In this document: piece after piece, positions 41,729 through 51,688 of the stretch
Position numbering within the stretch: the first letter of the stretch is position 1
Layout of the letters: each line of letters begins with the position of its first letter
Assembly: GCF_024171765.1 (NCBI RefSeq)
Contig: NZ_JAMTCI010000003.1
Location: forward strand, 1-64,000
Reading direction: 5' to 3'
DNA length: 64,000 bases
Source: Williamsia deligens
Lineage (GTDB): Bacteria > Actinomycetota > Actinomycetes > Mycobacteriales > Mycobacteriaceae
Notes under the pieces: generated by a model
The model's input: the letters and a program-made list of their open reading frames with translations, nothing else
What the model was told of the DNA's origin: nothing
The model's database searches: none
Position numbers and translations under genes: made by a program

Positions 41729-43096
41729 ATGGTCCTGACCGATCTCTGGTTGATCGTCGTGGCGATCGTCCTGGTGCCGCTCGGCGGCCTGTTCGCCGCC
41801 ATCGACACCGCGCTGCTCACCGTCTCCGTCGCCCGCGTCGACGAGATGATCCGCGAGGACCGTCCGGGGTCGACCCGTCTGCGCGACATCCTCGTCGACC
41901 GCGCCACCTACGTCGGTCTCACCACCCTGCTGCGCATCGTGTGCGAGATCGCGGCCACCGCGATCGTCGCCGTGGTGCTCTTCGACGCGTTCTCGCCCGC
42001 CGTCACCGTGCTGGTGACCGTCGTGGTGATGGCGATCATCAGTTACGTGGTGGTGGGCGTGGGTCCCCGCACCCTCGGACGCCAGCACGCCTACTCGATC
42101 GGCCTGTCCTCGGCGGCGGTGCTGCAGGCGCTGGGGTTCCTGATCCGCCCGGTCACGCGTCTGCTGATCCTGTTGGGCAACGCGATCACCCCGGGCAAGG
42201 GGTTCCGGAACGGTCCCTTCGCCACGGAGGTCGAGTTGCGCGAGCTGGTCGACATGGCCGAGGCGCGGGGTGTCGTCGACGCCGGTGAGCGCCGCATGAT
42301 CCAGTCCGTGTTCGACCTCGGCGACACCTCGGCCCGCGAGGTGATGGTGCCGCGTCCGGAGATGATCTGGATCGAGTCCGACAAGACCCCGGCACAGGCG
42401 ATGAGCCTCGCCGTGCGGTCGGGCCACTCGCGGATCCCGGTGATCGGCGAGAACCCCGACGACGTGACGGGCATCGTCTACCTCAAGGACCTCGCCGAGC
42501 ACGTGGTCTCCTCGCGGTGGTCGGAGGCGAGCGTGCGCGTCTCCGACGTCATGCGACCCGCCGAGTTCATCCCCGACTCCAAACCGCTCGACCGTGTGCT
42601 CGCCGACATGCAGCGGTTGCGCAACCACATGGCGATGCTCGTCGACGAGTACGGCGGGATCGCGGGCCTGGTGACCATCGAGGACGTCCTCGAGGAGATC
42701 GTCGGCGAGATCAACGACGAGTACGACACCGACGAGGTGCCGCCGGTCGACGATCTCGGCGACGAGCGGTTCCGCGTCTCCACCCGGTTGCCCGTCGAGG
42801 ACCTCGGCGAGCTGTTCGACGTCGAGATCGACGACGACGAGGTCGACACCGTGGGGGGTCTCATCGCCCTGGAACTCGGCCGTGTGCCGCTGCCCGGTGC
42901 GCGGATCGAGACCCACGGACTCGAACTGGTCGCCGAGGGCGGCCCCAACCGCCAGGGCCGGCTGCGGATCACCTCCGCGCTGGCACGTCGTGTCGCCCCG
43001 CGGGACTCCGACGACGACACGACCGTGGACACCGACCATGATCGTCGGGAGACGGCCGATGCCGACGACCACGCGGATGCGGCGGGCCGGGCATGA
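41729..43096 (+). CDS. CNNM/CorC-family membrane protein with CBS pair
   Basis: This is 455 residues. It has a DUF21/CNNM membrane domain of about four spans ([20 protein letters not shown] onward). A tandem CBS module follows (about 205-325: [40 protein letters not shown]). A CorC/HlyC C-terminal domain ([20 protein letters not shown]) precedes an acidic Asp/His tail. Family members are implicated in Mg2+/Co2+ export or homeostasis; the label hemolysin is historical. 4 bp after ybeY and overlapping era as ATGA. Confidence 0.92.
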   Translation: MVLTDLWLIVVAIVLVPLGGLFAAIDTALLTVSVARVDEMIREDRPGSTRLRDILVDRATYVGLTTLLRIVCEIAATAIVAVVLFDAFSPAVTVLVTVVVMAIISYVVVGVGPRTLGRQHAYSIGLSSAAVLQALGFLIRPVTRLLILLGNAITPGKGFRNGPFATEVELRELVDMAEARGVVDAGERRMIQSVFDLGDTSAREVMVPRPEMIWIESDKTPAQAMSLAVRSGHSRIPVIGENPDDVTGIVYLKDLAEHVVSSRWSEASVRVSDVMRPAEFIPDSKPLDRVLADMQRLRNHMAMLVDEYGGIAGLVTIEDVLEEIVGEINDEYDTDEVPPVDDLGDERFRVSTRLPVEDLGELFDVEIDDDEVDTVGGLIALELGRVPLPGARIETHGLELVAEGGPNRQGRLRITSALARRVAPRDSDDDTTVDTDHDRRETADADDHADAAGRA

Positions 43097-44016
43097 CCGG
43101 GCCGGATCCCGAGTTCCGTTCGGGCTTCGTGTGTTTCGTCGGACGCCCGAACACCGGGAAGTCGACGCTGACCAACGCGCTGGTGGGCGAGAAGATCGCC
43201 ATCACCTCCAACCGGCCGCAGACCACCCGCCACACCATCCGTGGCATCGTCAACCGGCCCGACGCCCAGCTCATCCTGGTGGACACCCCCGGGTTGCACC
43301 GTCCGCGCACGCTGCTGGGGCAGCGTCTCAACGATCTGGTCCGCGACACCTACTCCGAGGTCGACGCGGTCGGCATCTGCATCCCGGCCGACGAGAACAT
43401 CGGGCCCGGTGACCGCTGGATCGTCGACCAGGTGACCCGCATGGCACCGAAGACGCCGATCTTCGGCGTCGTCACCAAGATCGACCGGGTCACCCCGGAC
43501 CGCGTCGCCAAGCAGCTGCTGGGGCTCTCGGCCCTGCTGGGTCCCGAGCGCGAGGTGGTCCCCGTGTCGGCGAAGTCGGGCCAGCAGCTCGACATCCTGA
43601 CCGACGTGCTCGTCGGGATGATGGAGCCGGGCCCCGCGTTCTACCCCGACGGCGAGCTGACGGACGAGCCCGAGCAGGTCCTGATGGCCGAGTTCATCCG
43701 CGAGGCGGCGCTGGAGGGTGTGCGCGATGAGCTGCCGCACTCCCTGGCCGTGGTGATCGAGGAGGTCATCGAGCGCGAGGACCGTCCGGCCGACGCGCCG
43801 CCGATGGTCGACGTCCACGCCATCCTCTACGTCGAGCGCGACAGCCAGAAGGGGATCATCATCGGCCACCGTGGGTCCCGGCTCAAGGAGGTCGGCACCG
43901 CGGCCCGGACGCAGATCGAGAAGCTGCTGGGCACGAAGGTCTACCTCGACCTGCACGTCAAGGTGGCGAAGGACTGGCAGCGTGACCCACGTCAGCTGCG
44001 GCGGATGGGTTTCTGA
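43093..44016 (+). CDS. era: GTPase Era
   Basis: This is 307 residues. GTPase motifs [20 protein letters not shown] (G1), [13 protein letters not shown] (G2), [12 protein letters not shown] (G3) and VTKIDRV (G4) are followed by a KH domain with [20 protein letters not shown]. It binds the 3' end of 16S rRNA and assists 30S maturation. It functionally follows ybeY in the same operon. The ATG overlaps the corC stop (ATGA), and the next gene starts immediately after its TGA. Confidence 0.97.
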   Translation: MTGPDPEFRSGFVCFVGRPNTGKSTLTNALVGEKIAITSNRPQTTRHTIRGIVNRPDAQLILVDTPGLHRPRTLLGQRLNDLVRDTYSEVDAVGICIPADENIGPGDRWIVDQVTRMAPKTPIFGVVTKIDRVTPDRVAKQLLGLSALLGPEREVVPVSAKSGQQLDILTDVLVGMMEPGPAFYPDGELTDEPEQVLMAEFIREAALEGVRDELPHSLAVVIEEVIEREDRPADAPPMVDVHAILYVERDSQKGIIIGHRGSRLKEVGTAARTQIEKLLGTKVYLDLHVKVAKDWQRDPRQLRRMGF

Positions 44017-45387
44017 GTGGGTCGGCACGAATCCGGGGAGGATTCCGGCTCCTCCCGTGATGCGGTCCTGCACCTGATCTCCACGCCCCGGTTCTGGATC
44101 GCGCCCATCGCGGCTGTGCTCGCCGTGATGTCGCTGCTCGCGGCGATGTACATGGGCGCGATCGTCGACACGGAGAAGAACCTGCACGACTTCTCCATCG
44201 ACCTGGTGAACGACGACGCGGGCGCCTCCCAGGGGGAGAACGCCCCCCGGGCGGAGTTCGGCAAGCAGGTCACCCAGGGCGTCGTCGAGGGCACGAAGGG
44301 CACCGGCATCGACGTCCGTGTCACCGACCGCGGCACCGCGATCGACCGTCTCGGGTCGGCGCAGTCCTACGGCGCGATCGTCATCCCGGCCGACTTCTCC
44401 CAGCAGGCCATCGATCTCGCCGGGTCCGTGATCGGCCGGGACACCCCGACCCCGCCGACGATCCAGGTGCTCACCAACCGACGGTCGGGGACATTCGCGT
44501 CGTCGATCACCACCACCGCCATCGACCGCATCAAGACCCAGGTCAACGAGCAGTTCGGCAAGCAGCTGACCCAAACCGTCCGGGACCGGTTGTCGCAGAA
44601 CCGGATCGCGTTCCCCGGTCTCGCGTCCTACGCCTTCGCCGCCCCTGTGGTGTTCGACGTCGTCGACGCCGATCCGTTGCCCGGCGGAGCCGCGAACGGC
44701 CTGTCGGCGTTCTACTTCACGATCCTGCTGGTGCTCGCCGGGTTCACCGGTGCGCTGATCGTGCACTCGCTGGTCGACGGGATGCTCGGGTTCATCCCCA
44801 TCGAGATCGGGCCGCGGTTCCGTCTCCGGCCGCGGTTGCCGATCTCGCGGCGGGGGACGCTCGTCGCGAAGTGGTGGATCATGTTCGTCATCGCGATGGT
44901 GCAGTCCGCGTTGTACATCGGTGTCTGCGCCGCTGTCGGGATGGACAACCCGGCCCCGTTCACGCTGTGGATGTACTCGACCCTGGCGATCACGGCGGTC
45001 GGGGTGACGGCGTCGTCGGTGATGGCACTGTTCGGGACGCCGGGCATGATCGCGAACCTGATCTTCTTCGTCATCCTCGGCCTCCCGTCCTCGGGCGGTG
45101 CGGTGCCGCTGGAGGCCAGTCCGCGGGTGTTCGGGTGGCTGGCCGAGGTCGAACCCATGCGGCAGATCTACCTCGGTGTGCGGTCGATCCTCTACTTCGG
45201 TGGCGACTTCCGCGCCGGCCTCGGGCACTCGCTGGTGAGCACCGGGGTGGGGTTGCTCCTCGGTCTGCTGCTGGGGTCGGTGGCGACGCGCCTCTACGAC
45301 GGCAGGAACTGGCGACGCGAGCCGGTACCGGAGGCGGCCGCCCCGGCCGTGTCCGCCACGGCGCAGCCGCGCACGGTGGGAGACTGA
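44017..45387 (+). CDS. YhgE/Pip-like (DUF3533-type) multi-pass membrane protein
   Basis: This is 456 residues from GTG 44017, directly after the era stop. One N-terminal span (FWIAPIAAVLAVMSLLAAMY) is followed by a large extracytoplasmic domain (about 50-225) and then five to six spans (FYFTILLVLAGFTGALIVHS through LGHSLVSTGVGLLLGLLLGS). This layout is that of YhgE/Pip or ABC-2-related DUF3533 proteins. The transport substrate is unknown. In M. tuberculosis I recall an amidase (amiA2) between era and recO, so this gene is a local difference. 4 bp separate it from recO. Confidence 0.8.
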   Translation: MGRHESGEDSGSSRDAVLHLISTPRFWIAPIAAVLAVMSLLAAMYMGAIVDTEKNLHDFSIDLVNDDAGASQGENAPRAEFGKQVTQGVVEGTKGTGIDVRVTDRGTAIDRLGSAQSYGAIVIPADFSQQAIDLAGSVIGRDTPTPPTIQVLTNRRSGTFASSITTTAIDRIKTQVNEQFGKQLTQTVRDRLSQNRIAFPGLASYAFAAPVVFDVVDADPLPGGAANGLSAFYFTILLVLAGFTGALIVHSLVDGMLGFIPIEIGPRFRLRPRLPISRRGTLVAKWWIMFVIAMVQSALYIGVCAAVGMDNPAPFTLWMYSTLAITAVGVTASSVMALFGTPGMIANLIFFVILGLPSSGGAVPLEASPRVFGWLAEVEPMRQIYLGVRSILYFGGDFRAGLGHSLVSTGVGLLLGLLLGSVATRLYDGRNWRREPVPEAAAPAVSATAQPRTVGD

Positions 45388-45391
45388 CCCC

Positions 45392-46189
45392 GTGAGGGTG
45401 TATCGGGATCAGGCGGTGGTGGTCCGTCAGCACAAGCTGGGCGAGGCCGATCGCATCGTCACCCTGCTCACCCGCGGCAACGGACTCGTCCGAGCGGTCG
45501 CGAAGGGGGTGCGTCGGACGCGGTCGAAATTCGGCGCGCGGCTGGAGCCGTTCGCCCACGTCGACGTGCTGCTGCACCCGGGGCGCAACCTCGACATCGT
45601 CACCCAGGTCGAGAGCCTCGACGCGTTCGCGTCGCCGATCGTCGCCGACTACGGCCGCTACACCAGCGCCTGCGCCGTCCTCGAGACCGCGGAGCGACTC
45701 GCGGGCGAGGAGCGCGCGCCCGCGGACCGGTTGCACACGCTCACCGTCGGTGCGTTGCGGGCGATCGCGGCGGGGGAGCGGCCCCGGGACTACGTCCTCG
45801 ACGCGTTCCTGCTGCGGGCGATGGACTTCGCCGGATGGATGCCGGCCCTCACGAGCTGCGCCCGCTGTGGAGCCCCCGGCCCGCACCGTGCGTTCCACGC
45901 CGCCGCCGGAGGTGCGGTGTGCCTGCACTGTCGGCCGCAGGGGTCGGCCACCCCCGCGCCGGGCGTCCTGGAGTTGATGGAGGATCTGCACCGCGGTCGG
46001 TGGGAACACACCGAGGGTGTGTCCGCGACCGTGCGCAAGCAGACCAGTGGTCTGACGGCGGCGCATCTGCAGTGGCATCTGGAACGTCAGCTGCGCACGT
46101 TGCCGCTGATCGAACGTGAGGCGCCGCACCGCGCCGGGAAGGACGTCACCGATGGTGGTCCGACGCCGCTCCGCGACGCGGCAGGCTGA
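45392..46189 (+). CDS. recO: DNA repair protein RecO
   Basis: This is 265 residues from GTG 45392. An N-terminal OB fold ([40 protein letters not shown]) precedes helices and a zinc-binding pair of CxxC motifs (SCARCGAPG and CLHCRPQG). RecO loads RecA onto SSB-coated ssDNA and anneals strands. The 3' end overlaps the chosen uppS start by 38 nt, so the genes are transcriptionally tied. Confidence 0.94.
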   Translation: MRVYRDQAVVVRQHKLGEADRIVTLLTRGNGLVRAVAKGVRRTRSKFGARLEPFAHVDVLLHPGRNLDIVTQVESLDAFASPIVADYGRYTSACAVLETAERLAGEERAPADRLHTLTVGALRAIAAGERPRDYVLDAFLLRAMDFAGWMPALTSCARCGAPGPHRAFHAAAGGAVCLHCRPQGSATPAPGVLELMEDLHRGRWEHTEGVSATVRKQTSGLTAAHLQWHLERQLRTLPLIEREAPHRAGKDVTDGGPTPLRDAAG

Positions 46190-46979
46190 CCGGGAAGCGC
46201 ACGTCGTGCGCCCCCCGACGCCGCATCCCTCGGGGGCGCGCCCCCCGGCACTGCCGAAGGAACTCGTCCCCCGGCACGTCGCTCTGGTGATGGACGGCAA
46301 CGGCCGCTGGGCGACCGACCGTGGTCTGCCGCGCACGGAGGGACACAAGCGCGGTGAGGCCGTGCTGATGGACACCGTCGAGGGCTGCATCGAACTCGGC
46401 GTGACGTGGCTGTCGGCGTATGCGTTCTCGACGGAGAACTGGTCGCGCAGCCCGGACGAGGTCCGGTTCCTCATGGGGTTCAACCGCGACGTCATCCGCC
46501 GACGCCGCGACGAGATGCACGCCCTCGGTGTCCGGGTCCGCTGGGCCGGACGCCGACCGCGCCTGTGGCGCAGCGTCATCAAGGAACTCGAGGTGGCCGA
46601 GGAGATGACGCGGGACAACACCGTCATGAACCTCACGATGTGCGTGAACTACGGCGGTCGGGCCGAGATCGCCGACGCGGTGCGCGACATCGCCCGTCGT
46701 GTCGCCGCGGGCGAACTCGACCCGGACCGGATCACCGAGGAGACGGTGGCCCGTCACCTCGACGAGCCGGACATGCCCGACGTGGACCTCTTCCTGCGTC
46801 CGTCGGGGGAGCAGCGCATCTCCAACTTCCTGCTGTGGCAGTCGGCCTACGCCGAGATGGTCTACCAGAAGACGCTGTTCCCCGATTTCGACCGCCGCGA
46901 CCTGTGGGCCGCATGCGTCGAATACGCCTCGCGCGACCGCCGTTTCGGCGGCGTCGACCTGTCCCGGCCGGCGACGTGA
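46152..46979 (+). CDS. uppS: Decaprenyl/undecaprenyl diphosphate synthase (cis-prenyltransferase)
   Basis: This is 275 residues from ATG 46152, supported by GGGAAGGA about 9 nt upstream; GTG 46206 with GGGAAG upstream is the alternative. Signature [20 protein letters not shown] with catalytic Asp; [19 protein letters not shown] and [20 protein letters not shown] complete the active site, and it ends near DRRFGGVDL. The enzyme makes the lipid carrier for peptidoglycan and arabinogalactan; in mycobacteria the long product is decaprenyl-PP. Its GTGA overlap couples it to the next gene. Confidence 0.95.
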   Translation: MVVRRRSATRQADREAHVVRPPTPHPSGARPPALPKELVPRHVALVMDGNGRWATDRGLPRTEGHKRGEAVLMDTVEGCIELGVTWLSAYAFSTENWSRSPDEVRFLMGFNRDVIRRRRDEMHALGVRVRWAGRRPRLWRSVIKELEVAEEMTRDNTVMNLTMCVNYGGRAEIADAVRDIARRVAAGELDPDRITEETVARHLDEPDMPDVDLFLRPSGEQRISNFLLWQSAYAEMVYQKTLFPDFDRRDLWAACVEYASRDRRFGGVDLSRPAT

Positions 46980-47389
46980 CCGCGCCCGGAGAGGGCGGTG
47001 CGCCCGCACTCGCCGAGCGTCTCGCCCAGCTGCTGGAGTCCTCGCTCGAGGTGATCCGCGGCGACGACGGGGTCTCGTTGACGCTCGCCTTCGACGGCAC
47101 CCGCGCCGCGGTGCAGGCGATGTCGCTGGCGGATGGCCTCGATGTGCTGTCCCTGACGCAGGTGCTGGCGTGGGACCTGCCCAACACCGACGCACTGCGT
47201 GACGACATCGAGGCCCTCGCCGCCGAGATGAGCTTCGGGACGGTGCGTCGGGCGTCCGACGGCGTGACGACGGACGTCCTGCAGCACTACACGTTCCCCG
47301 CGGGCGGCCTCGGTGACTCGGCGTTGATCACGATGGTGACGCTGGTGCTGTCCATCGGCGCCGACCTGTCCCGGCGACTCACCGACTGA
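46976..47389 (+). CDS. Conserved hypothetical protein (Rv2360c-like)
   Basis: This is 137 residues from a GTG overlapping the uppS stop. Alternating strands and helices ([60 protein letters not shown]) suggest a small alpha/beta sandwich such as the YbjN/secretion-chaperone fold. A gene of this size follows uppS in mycobacteria as I remember (Rv2360c). The function is unknown. Confidence 0.7.
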   Translation: MTAPGEGGAPALAERLAQLLESSLEVIRGDDGVSLTLAFDGTRAAVQAMSLADGLDVLSLTQVLAWDLPNTDALRDDIEALAAEMSFGTVRRASDGVTTDVLQHYTFPAGGLGDSALITMVTLVLSIGADLSRRLTD

Positions 47390-47396
47390 GCGGACC

Positions 47397-47417
47397 CCGG
47401 CGGCCGCGGGCCGCCGG
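47397..47417. terminator. Hairpin between convergent uppS operon and zur
   Basis: CCGGCGGCC-GCG-GGCCGCCGG is a perfect 9-bp stem with a 3-nt loop, 8 bp after the hypothetical gene's stop and followed by the zur-end repeats. A terminator role for the plus-strand operon is inferred; no T-run. Confidence 0.5.
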
Positions 47418-47418
47418 C

Positions 47419-47460
47419 GGTGGTCAGTCGGCGGTGATCAGTCGGCCGTGGTCAGTCGGC
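47419..47460. repeat. Three 14-bp tandem repeats at the zur 3' end
   Basis: GGTGGTCAGTCGGC, GGTGATCAGTCGGC and CGTGGTCAGTCGGC follow one another without gaps. On the minus strand the third contains the final Asp codon and TGA of zur, so the gene's end (GCCGACTGA) is present three times in a row. Confidence 0.85.
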
Positions 47461-47868
47461 GCAGTCCGAGCAGGTGCCGAACACCTCGACGGTGTGGCTG
47501 ACGTCGCGGAACCCGAACTCCGCGGACACCGTCCGCGCCCAGTCCTCGACCGGGTCGGCCTGGACCTCGACGGTCGAGCCGCACCGACGACACACCAGAT
47601 GGTGGTGGTGGCCCGTCGAACACCTCCGGTACCGGTTCTCGCCGGAGTCGGTGCGCAACACGTCGATCTCGCCCGCGTCGGCGAGGGCCTGCAGGTTGCG
47701 GTAGACGGTGGTCAGCCCGATCGACTGGCCGTCGGCCCGCAGGGCGTCGTGGAGTTCCTGCGCCGACCGGAACTCGTCGACGGTGCCCAGCAGGTCGGCG
47801 ATCGCGCTGCGCTGACGGGTGGACCGCACGCCGGGGGTCACCGGGGCGACCGCGCCGTCGCGGCTCAC
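47452..47868 (-). CDS. zur: Fur-family zinc uptake regulator
   Basis: This is 138 residues from GTG 47868, overlapping the smtB stop as GTGA. Winged helix: TRQRSAIADLLGTVDEFRSA and GLTTVYRNLQALADAGEIDV. Metal sites: the HHHHLVCRRCGST stretch (His-rich regulatory site plus CxxC) and the C-terminal CSDC that completes the structural zinc site. It would repress zinc uptake genes when Zn2+ is bound. The pairing smtB-zur matches the Zn-responsive Rv2358-furB operon of M. tuberculosis. Confidence 0.95.
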   Translation of the reverse strand: MSRDGAVAPVTPGVRSTRQRSAIADLLGTVDEFRSAQELHDALRADGQSIGLTTVYRNLQALADAGEIDVLRTDSGENRYRRCSTGHHHHLVCRRCGSTVEVQADPVEDWARTVSAEFGFRDVSHTVEVFGTCSDCAD

Positions 47869-48245
47869 GACCGGACCTCTCGCGCGGTGTTCTCCCGGGC
47901 ATGGGCGACGGCGTCGGTGACGATGTGCGCCAGGTGGTCGTCGACGAGGCGGTAGAGGATCTCGCGACCGGTCCGTTGGCCGACGACGACACCCGCTGAC
48001 TTCAGCACCCGCAGATGCTGGCTGACCAGCGGCTGGGTGACACCGAGGACGCCGACGAGCTCGTGCACGCACTGTTCGCGGTCGAGCAGGGCCAGGACGA
48101 TCGCGATGCGGACGGGCGCCGCGAGTGCGCGCAGCAGCTCGCCGGCGCCCTCCAGCACGACGGGTGCCGGGCGAGCGGATGTCTCGTCCTCGGCGCCGTG
48201 TCCGCCGACCCCGGGTGCATCGACCCCGACGGTGTGTTCGGTCAT
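47865..48245 (-). CDS. smtB: ArsR/SmtB-family zinc-responsive repressor
   Basis: This is 126 residues from ATG 48245; AGGAGG lies about 12 nt upstream, and an in-frame ATG at 48281 is less likely because it precedes that site. wHTH core: LLRALAAPVRIAIVLALLDR, CVHELVGVLGVTQPLVSQHL, SGVV-type wing VVVGQRTGREILYRLVDDH. The C-terminal helix DDHLAHIVTDAVAH has the Asp/His spacing of the alpha5 zinc site. It would leave its operator when Zn2+ binds, allowing zur expression. Confidence 0.93.
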   Translation of the reverse strand: MTEHTVGVDAPGVGGHGAEDETSARPAPVVLEGAGELLRALAAPVRIAIVLALLDREQCVHELVGVLGVTQPLVSQHLRVLKSAGVVVGQRTGREILYRLVDDHLAHIVTDAVAHARENTAREVRS

Positions 48246-48266
48246 GGGTGTCGCCACCTCCTTATC

Positions 48267-48302
48267 GGAAACGATTCTCATATGCACACCGCGCCATGTC
48301 AA
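48267..48302 (-). promoter_or_regulatory. smtB-zur promoter with overlapping operator
   Basis: On the minus strand TTGACA (48302-48297) is followed after exactly 17 nt by GAGAAT (48279-48274), a good SigA-type promoter. TGAGAATCGTTTCCG (48281-48267 region) covers the -10 and is an imperfect palindrome like SmtB/Zur operators. The Shine-Dalgarno AGGAGG follows at about 48258. Confidence 0.6.
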
Positions 48303-48411
48303 TCGTCCGGCGTGCGCACGACCGTCCCCGGGCGGGGTCGGGGCAGGCCCCCGGCGCGACTAGAGTTCCCAGGGTTCCCGTTCCCCTCACACCCATGGAG
48401 TGCTGTCCACC

Positions 48412-49800
48412 GTGGCCGGTCCAAGCAATCGTGTCGACGCCGTCGTCAATCTCTGCAAGCGCCGGGGGTTGGTGTACCCGTGCGGCGAGATCTACGGCGG
48501 TACCAAGTCGGCGTGGGACTACGGCCCCCTCGGTGTCGAACTGAAGGACAACATCAAGCGGCAGTGGTGGCGCAGCATGGTGACCAGCCGTGACGACGTC
48601 GTCGGTCTCGACTCGTCGGTGATCCTGCCGCGTCAGGTGTGGGAGGCGTCCGGCCACGTCGAGGTGTTCTCCGACCCCCTCGTCGAGTCGCTGCACACGC
48701 ACAAGCGGTATCGCGCGGACCACCTCATCGAGGCCTACGAGATCAAGCACGGCCACCCGCCGGAGAACGGCCTCGCCGACATCAACGATCCCGAGACCGG
48801 GCAGCCGGGCAGCTGGACCGAACCCCGCGCCTTCAGCGGACTGATGAAGACCTATCTCGGTCCCGTCGACGATCAGGAGGGTCTGCACTACCTCCGTCCG
48901 GAGACCGCCCAGGGCATCTTCGTGAACTTCAAGAACGTGATGACGACGGCCCGCAAGAAGCCGCCGTTCGGCATCGCGCAGATCGGCAAGAGCTTCCGCA
49001 ACGAGATCACGCCGGGCAACTTCATCTTCCGCACCCGCGAGTTCGAGCAGATGGAGATGGAGTTCTTCGTCAAGCCCGGCGAGGACGAGACGTGGCACCA
49101 GTACTGGATCGACCATCGCCTGGCCTGGTACGTCGATCTCGGCGTCGACCCGGAGAACCTGCGCCTCTACGAACACGCGCAGGAGAAGCTCTCGCACTAC
49201 TCCAAGCGCACCGTCGACGTGGAGTACAAGTTCGGCTTCTCGGGCAACCCCTGGGGTGAGCTCGAGGGCGTCGCGAACCGCACCGACTTCGACCTGTCGA
49301 CGCACAGCAAGCACTCGGGTGAGGACCTCTCGTTCTTCGACCAGGCGTCCGGTGAGCGCTACACCCCGTTCGTCATCGAGCCCGCGGCCGGCCTGACGCG
49401 GTCGCTCATGGCGTTCCTCGTCGACGCGCTGAAGGAGGAGGAGGTGCCGAACGCCAAGGGCGGCACCGACACCCGCACGGTTCTCGCCCTCGACCGTCGC
49501 CTCGCGCCGGTGAAGGCCGCGGTGCTGCCGCTGTCGCGCAACGAGCAGCTGTCGCCGAAGGCCCGCGACCTCGCGGCCGAACTGCGCAAGCACTGGAACG
49601 TCGACTTCGACGACGCTCAGGGCATCGGGAAGCGGTACCGCCGTCAGGACGAGATCGGGACGCCGTTCTGCGTCACCGTCGACTTCGACACCCTCGACGA
49701 CCAGGCCGTCACGATCCGTGAGCGCGACACCATGCGCCAGGAGCGCGTCGCGCTCGACCGGGTCGCGGGGTACCTCGCGGGAGAACTGCTGGGCGCCTGA
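48412..49800 (+). CDS. glyS: Glycyl-tRNA synthetase (alpha2 type)
   Basis: This is 462 residues from GTG 48412 (an in-frame GTG at 48400 is possible; GGAG lies 12 nt before 48412). Class II motifs: [20 protein letters not shown] at the start, [16 protein letters not shown] (motif 2 region), [18 protein letters not shown] and [20 protein letters not shown] (motif 3), with a C-terminal anticodon-binding domain ([20 protein letters not shown]). A TAGAGT -10 lies at 48361-48366. It is divergent from smtB-zur. Confidence 0.97.
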   Translation: MAGPSNRVDAVVNLCKRRGLVYPCGEIYGGTKSAWDYGPLGVELKDNIKRQWWRSMVTSRDDVVGLDSSVILPRQVWEASGHVEVFSDPLVESLHTHKRYRADHLIEAYEIKHGHPPENGLADINDPETGQPGSWTEPRAFSGLMKTYLGPVDDQEGLHYLRPETAQGIFVNFKNVMTTARKKPPFGIAQIGKSFRNEITPGNFIFRTREFEQMEMEFFVKPGEDETWHQYWIDHRLAWYVDLGVDPENLRLYEHAQEKLSHYSKRTVDVEYKFGFSGNPWGELEGVANRTDFDLSTHSKHSGEDLSFFDQASGERYTPFVIEPAAGLTRSLMAFLVDALKEEEVPNAKGGTDTRTVLALDRRLAPVKAAVLPLSRNEQLSPKARDLAAELRKHWNVDFDDAQGIGKRYRRQDEIGTPFCVTVDFDTLDDQAVTIRERDTMRQERVALDRVAGYLAGELLGA

Positions 49801-49880
49801 GGCGACGGTGAGCGTTCCCTGCCCCGTCCCGGTCTGGGATAGTCGGGGTCTGACGATGAGCTGTGTGAGTGTGGAGAGTG

Positions 49881-50396
49881 GTGAGCGTGGTGAGTGGTGA
49901 CGGGCCCGTGACGGGCACTGTGGTGCATTACGACCCGAACCGTGGGTTCGGTTTCCTGGCGCCGGAGTCGGGCGGTGCGGATGTGTTCGTGCACATCAAC
50001 GACCTCGACCTCGACGAGTCGGCGCTCAAGCCGGGTGCGCGGGTGTCCTTCGACGTGGAGGAGACCGACCGCGGGTCCAAGGCGGTCAACGTCTCGATCA
50101 CCGGTTCGGCGCCCGCAGCGCAGGGCGGACGCGACCGCCGCGACGATCGTCGGGACGACCGCCGCGACGACCACCGTGAGCGCCCCGCCCACCGGAACGA
50201 CAGTCGTGACCGCGATCAGCGTCGCCCGGCGCGGACGCCCCGCGCCGGAGACGGCCCCGTCGACGCCGCCGGTCTGAGCGACGAGCTCACCGAACTCCTG
50301 CTCGACGCGTCCGGCACGCTGACCGCCTCGCAGATCATCGCGATCCGCCGCCGTGTCATCGACTTCGCCGTGGCACGCGGATGGGTGACCGACTGA
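49881..50396 (+). CDS. Cold-shock-domain protein with Arg/Asp-rich linker
   Basis: This is about 171 residues. Several in-frame GTGs (49869-49908) could start it; 49881 is used, with GGAGAG nearby. The cold-shock domain is [20 protein letters not shown] with RNP1 (RGFGFL) and RNP2 (DVFVHI). A 45-residue linker of repeated RDDR units follows, then a conserved-looking helical C-terminus ([20 protein letters not shown]). It is probably an RNA-binding regulator. Its 3' end overlaps dgt by 16 nt. The linker resembles disordered RNA-binding RGG/RD tracts, which is inference. Confidence 0.85.
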   Translation: MSVVSGDGPVTGTVVHYDPNRGFGFLAPESGGADVFVHINDLDLDESALKPGARVSFDVEETDRGSKAVNVSITGSAPAAQGGRDRRDDRRDDRRDDHRERPAHRNDSRDRDQRRPARTPRAGDGPVDAAGLSDELTELLLDASGTLTASQIIAIRRRVIDFAVARGWVTD

Positions 50397-51688
50397 ATCC
50401 CGCCTCCCCGCGCCCGGTGCGTCCCGTCGAGTACGACGAGCACGCCCGTGCGCGCAGGGTCGACGAGGCGCCGAAGTCATCGATCCTCGCCGGCACCCAC
50501 AGCGACGACCGCGGAGACTTCTCGCGCGACCGCGCCCGGGTCCTGCACTGTGCCGCGCTGCGTCGCCTCGCCGACAAGACGCAGGTGGTGGGACCTCGCG
50601 AGGGCGACACCCCGCGCACCCGCCTGACCCATTCCCTCGAGGTGGGGCAGATCGGCCGGGGCATCGCCTCCGGCGTCGGCTGTGACCCGGATCTGGTGGA
50701 ACTGGCCGGCCTCGCGCACGACATCGGGCACCCGCCCTACGGGCACAACGGGGAGCGGGCGCTCGACGAGGTCGCCCGGGACGTCGGTGGGTTCGAGGGC
50801 AACGCCCAGAACCTCCGCATCCTGTCGCGTCTGGAACCCAAGGTGCTCGCGCCGACGGGGGAGAGCGCCGGACTGAACCTGACCCGGGCATCGCTCGACG
50901 CGACACTCAAGTACCCGTGGACGCGTCCCCCCGACGGCGGGAAGTTCGGTGCGTACGCCGACGACGCCGACATCCTGGAGTGGGTTCGCGACGGAGTCGA
51001 CGGTCGTGCCCGGTGCCTCGAGGCGCAGGTGATGGACTGGTCCGACGACGTCGCCTACTCCGTCCACGACGTCGAGGACGGGGTCATCGCCGGTCGCATC
51101 GACCTGCGGACGCTGGCCGATCCCTCCGACCGGGCCGCGCTGGCGGAGATCGGTGTCCGCGAGTTCTCCGGTCTCGACGCCGCGTCGCTCGACGAGGCCG
51201 CGGTGCGGCTCGCGGCCCTCGACGTCGTCGCCGACGCGGTCGGCTACGACGGGACGCTGCGGGGCTCGGTGGCCCTGAAACGTCTGACCAGTGAGCTGGT
51301 CGGCCGGTTCGCCTCCGCTGCCGTCGCGGGCACCCGCCGGGAGTGGGACGGTGCCCCGGTGGACCGTCGCCGGGCGAGCCTGTCGGTGCCGCCGCTGGTC
51401 GCCGCCGAGGTGGCCGTCCTGAAGACCATCGCCCTGCAGTTCATCTTCTCCGACGCCCGGCACCGCGCACACCAGGAACGCCAACGAGACCGGATCCACC
51501 GTGTCGCCGACTGGCTCGTCCACGCCGCACCCGGTGGTCTGGACCCGCTCCTGGTCCCGGCGTGGGAGGACGCCGTCGACGACGCCGCGCGCCTGCGGGT
51601 CGTCGTCGACCAGATCGCGTCGATGACCGAGGGCCGCCTCGAGCGCACCGACCGGCAGAACTCCGGGGCGCAGGCGCATCTTGGCTGA
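50381..51688 (+). CDS. dgt: Deoxyguanosinetriphosphate triphosphohydrolase-like protein
   Basis: This is 435 residues from ATG 50381. HD-domain metal site: [20 protein letters not shown] with His, then [20 protein letters not shown] (HD), and later [19 protein letters not shown]. It hydrolyses dNTPs to nucleosides and triphosphate. As in mycobacteria it precedes dnaG. The start lies inside the cold-shock gene's end; the stop overlaps the MFS frame. Confidence 0.94.
   Translation: MGDRLNPASPRPVRPVEYDEHARARRVDEAPKSSILAGTHSDDRGDFSRDRARVLHCAALRRLADKTQVVGPREGDTPRTRLTHSLEVGQIGRGIASGVGCDPDLVELAGLAHDIGHPPYGHNGERALDEVARDVGGFEGNAQNLRILSRLEPKVLAPTGESAGLNLTRASLDATLKYPWTRPPDGGKFGAYADDADILEWVRDGVDGRARCLEAQVMDWSDDVAYSVHDVEDGVIAGRIDLRTLADPSDRAALAEIGVREFSGLDAASLDEAAVRLAALDVVADAVGYDGTLRGSVALKRLTSELVGRFASAAVAGTRREWDGAPVDRRRASLSVPPLVAAEVAVLKTIALQFIFSDARHRAHQERQRDRIHRVADWLVHAAPGGLDPLLVPAWEDAVDDAARLRVVVDQIASMTEGRLERTDRQNSGAQAHLG

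Noticed and set aside
42478-45228. Minus-strand open frame of 916 codons opposite corC, era and the YhgE-like gene
   Set aside because: Low-complexity Asp/Arg/His-rich translation typical of antisense frames in GC-rich DNA.
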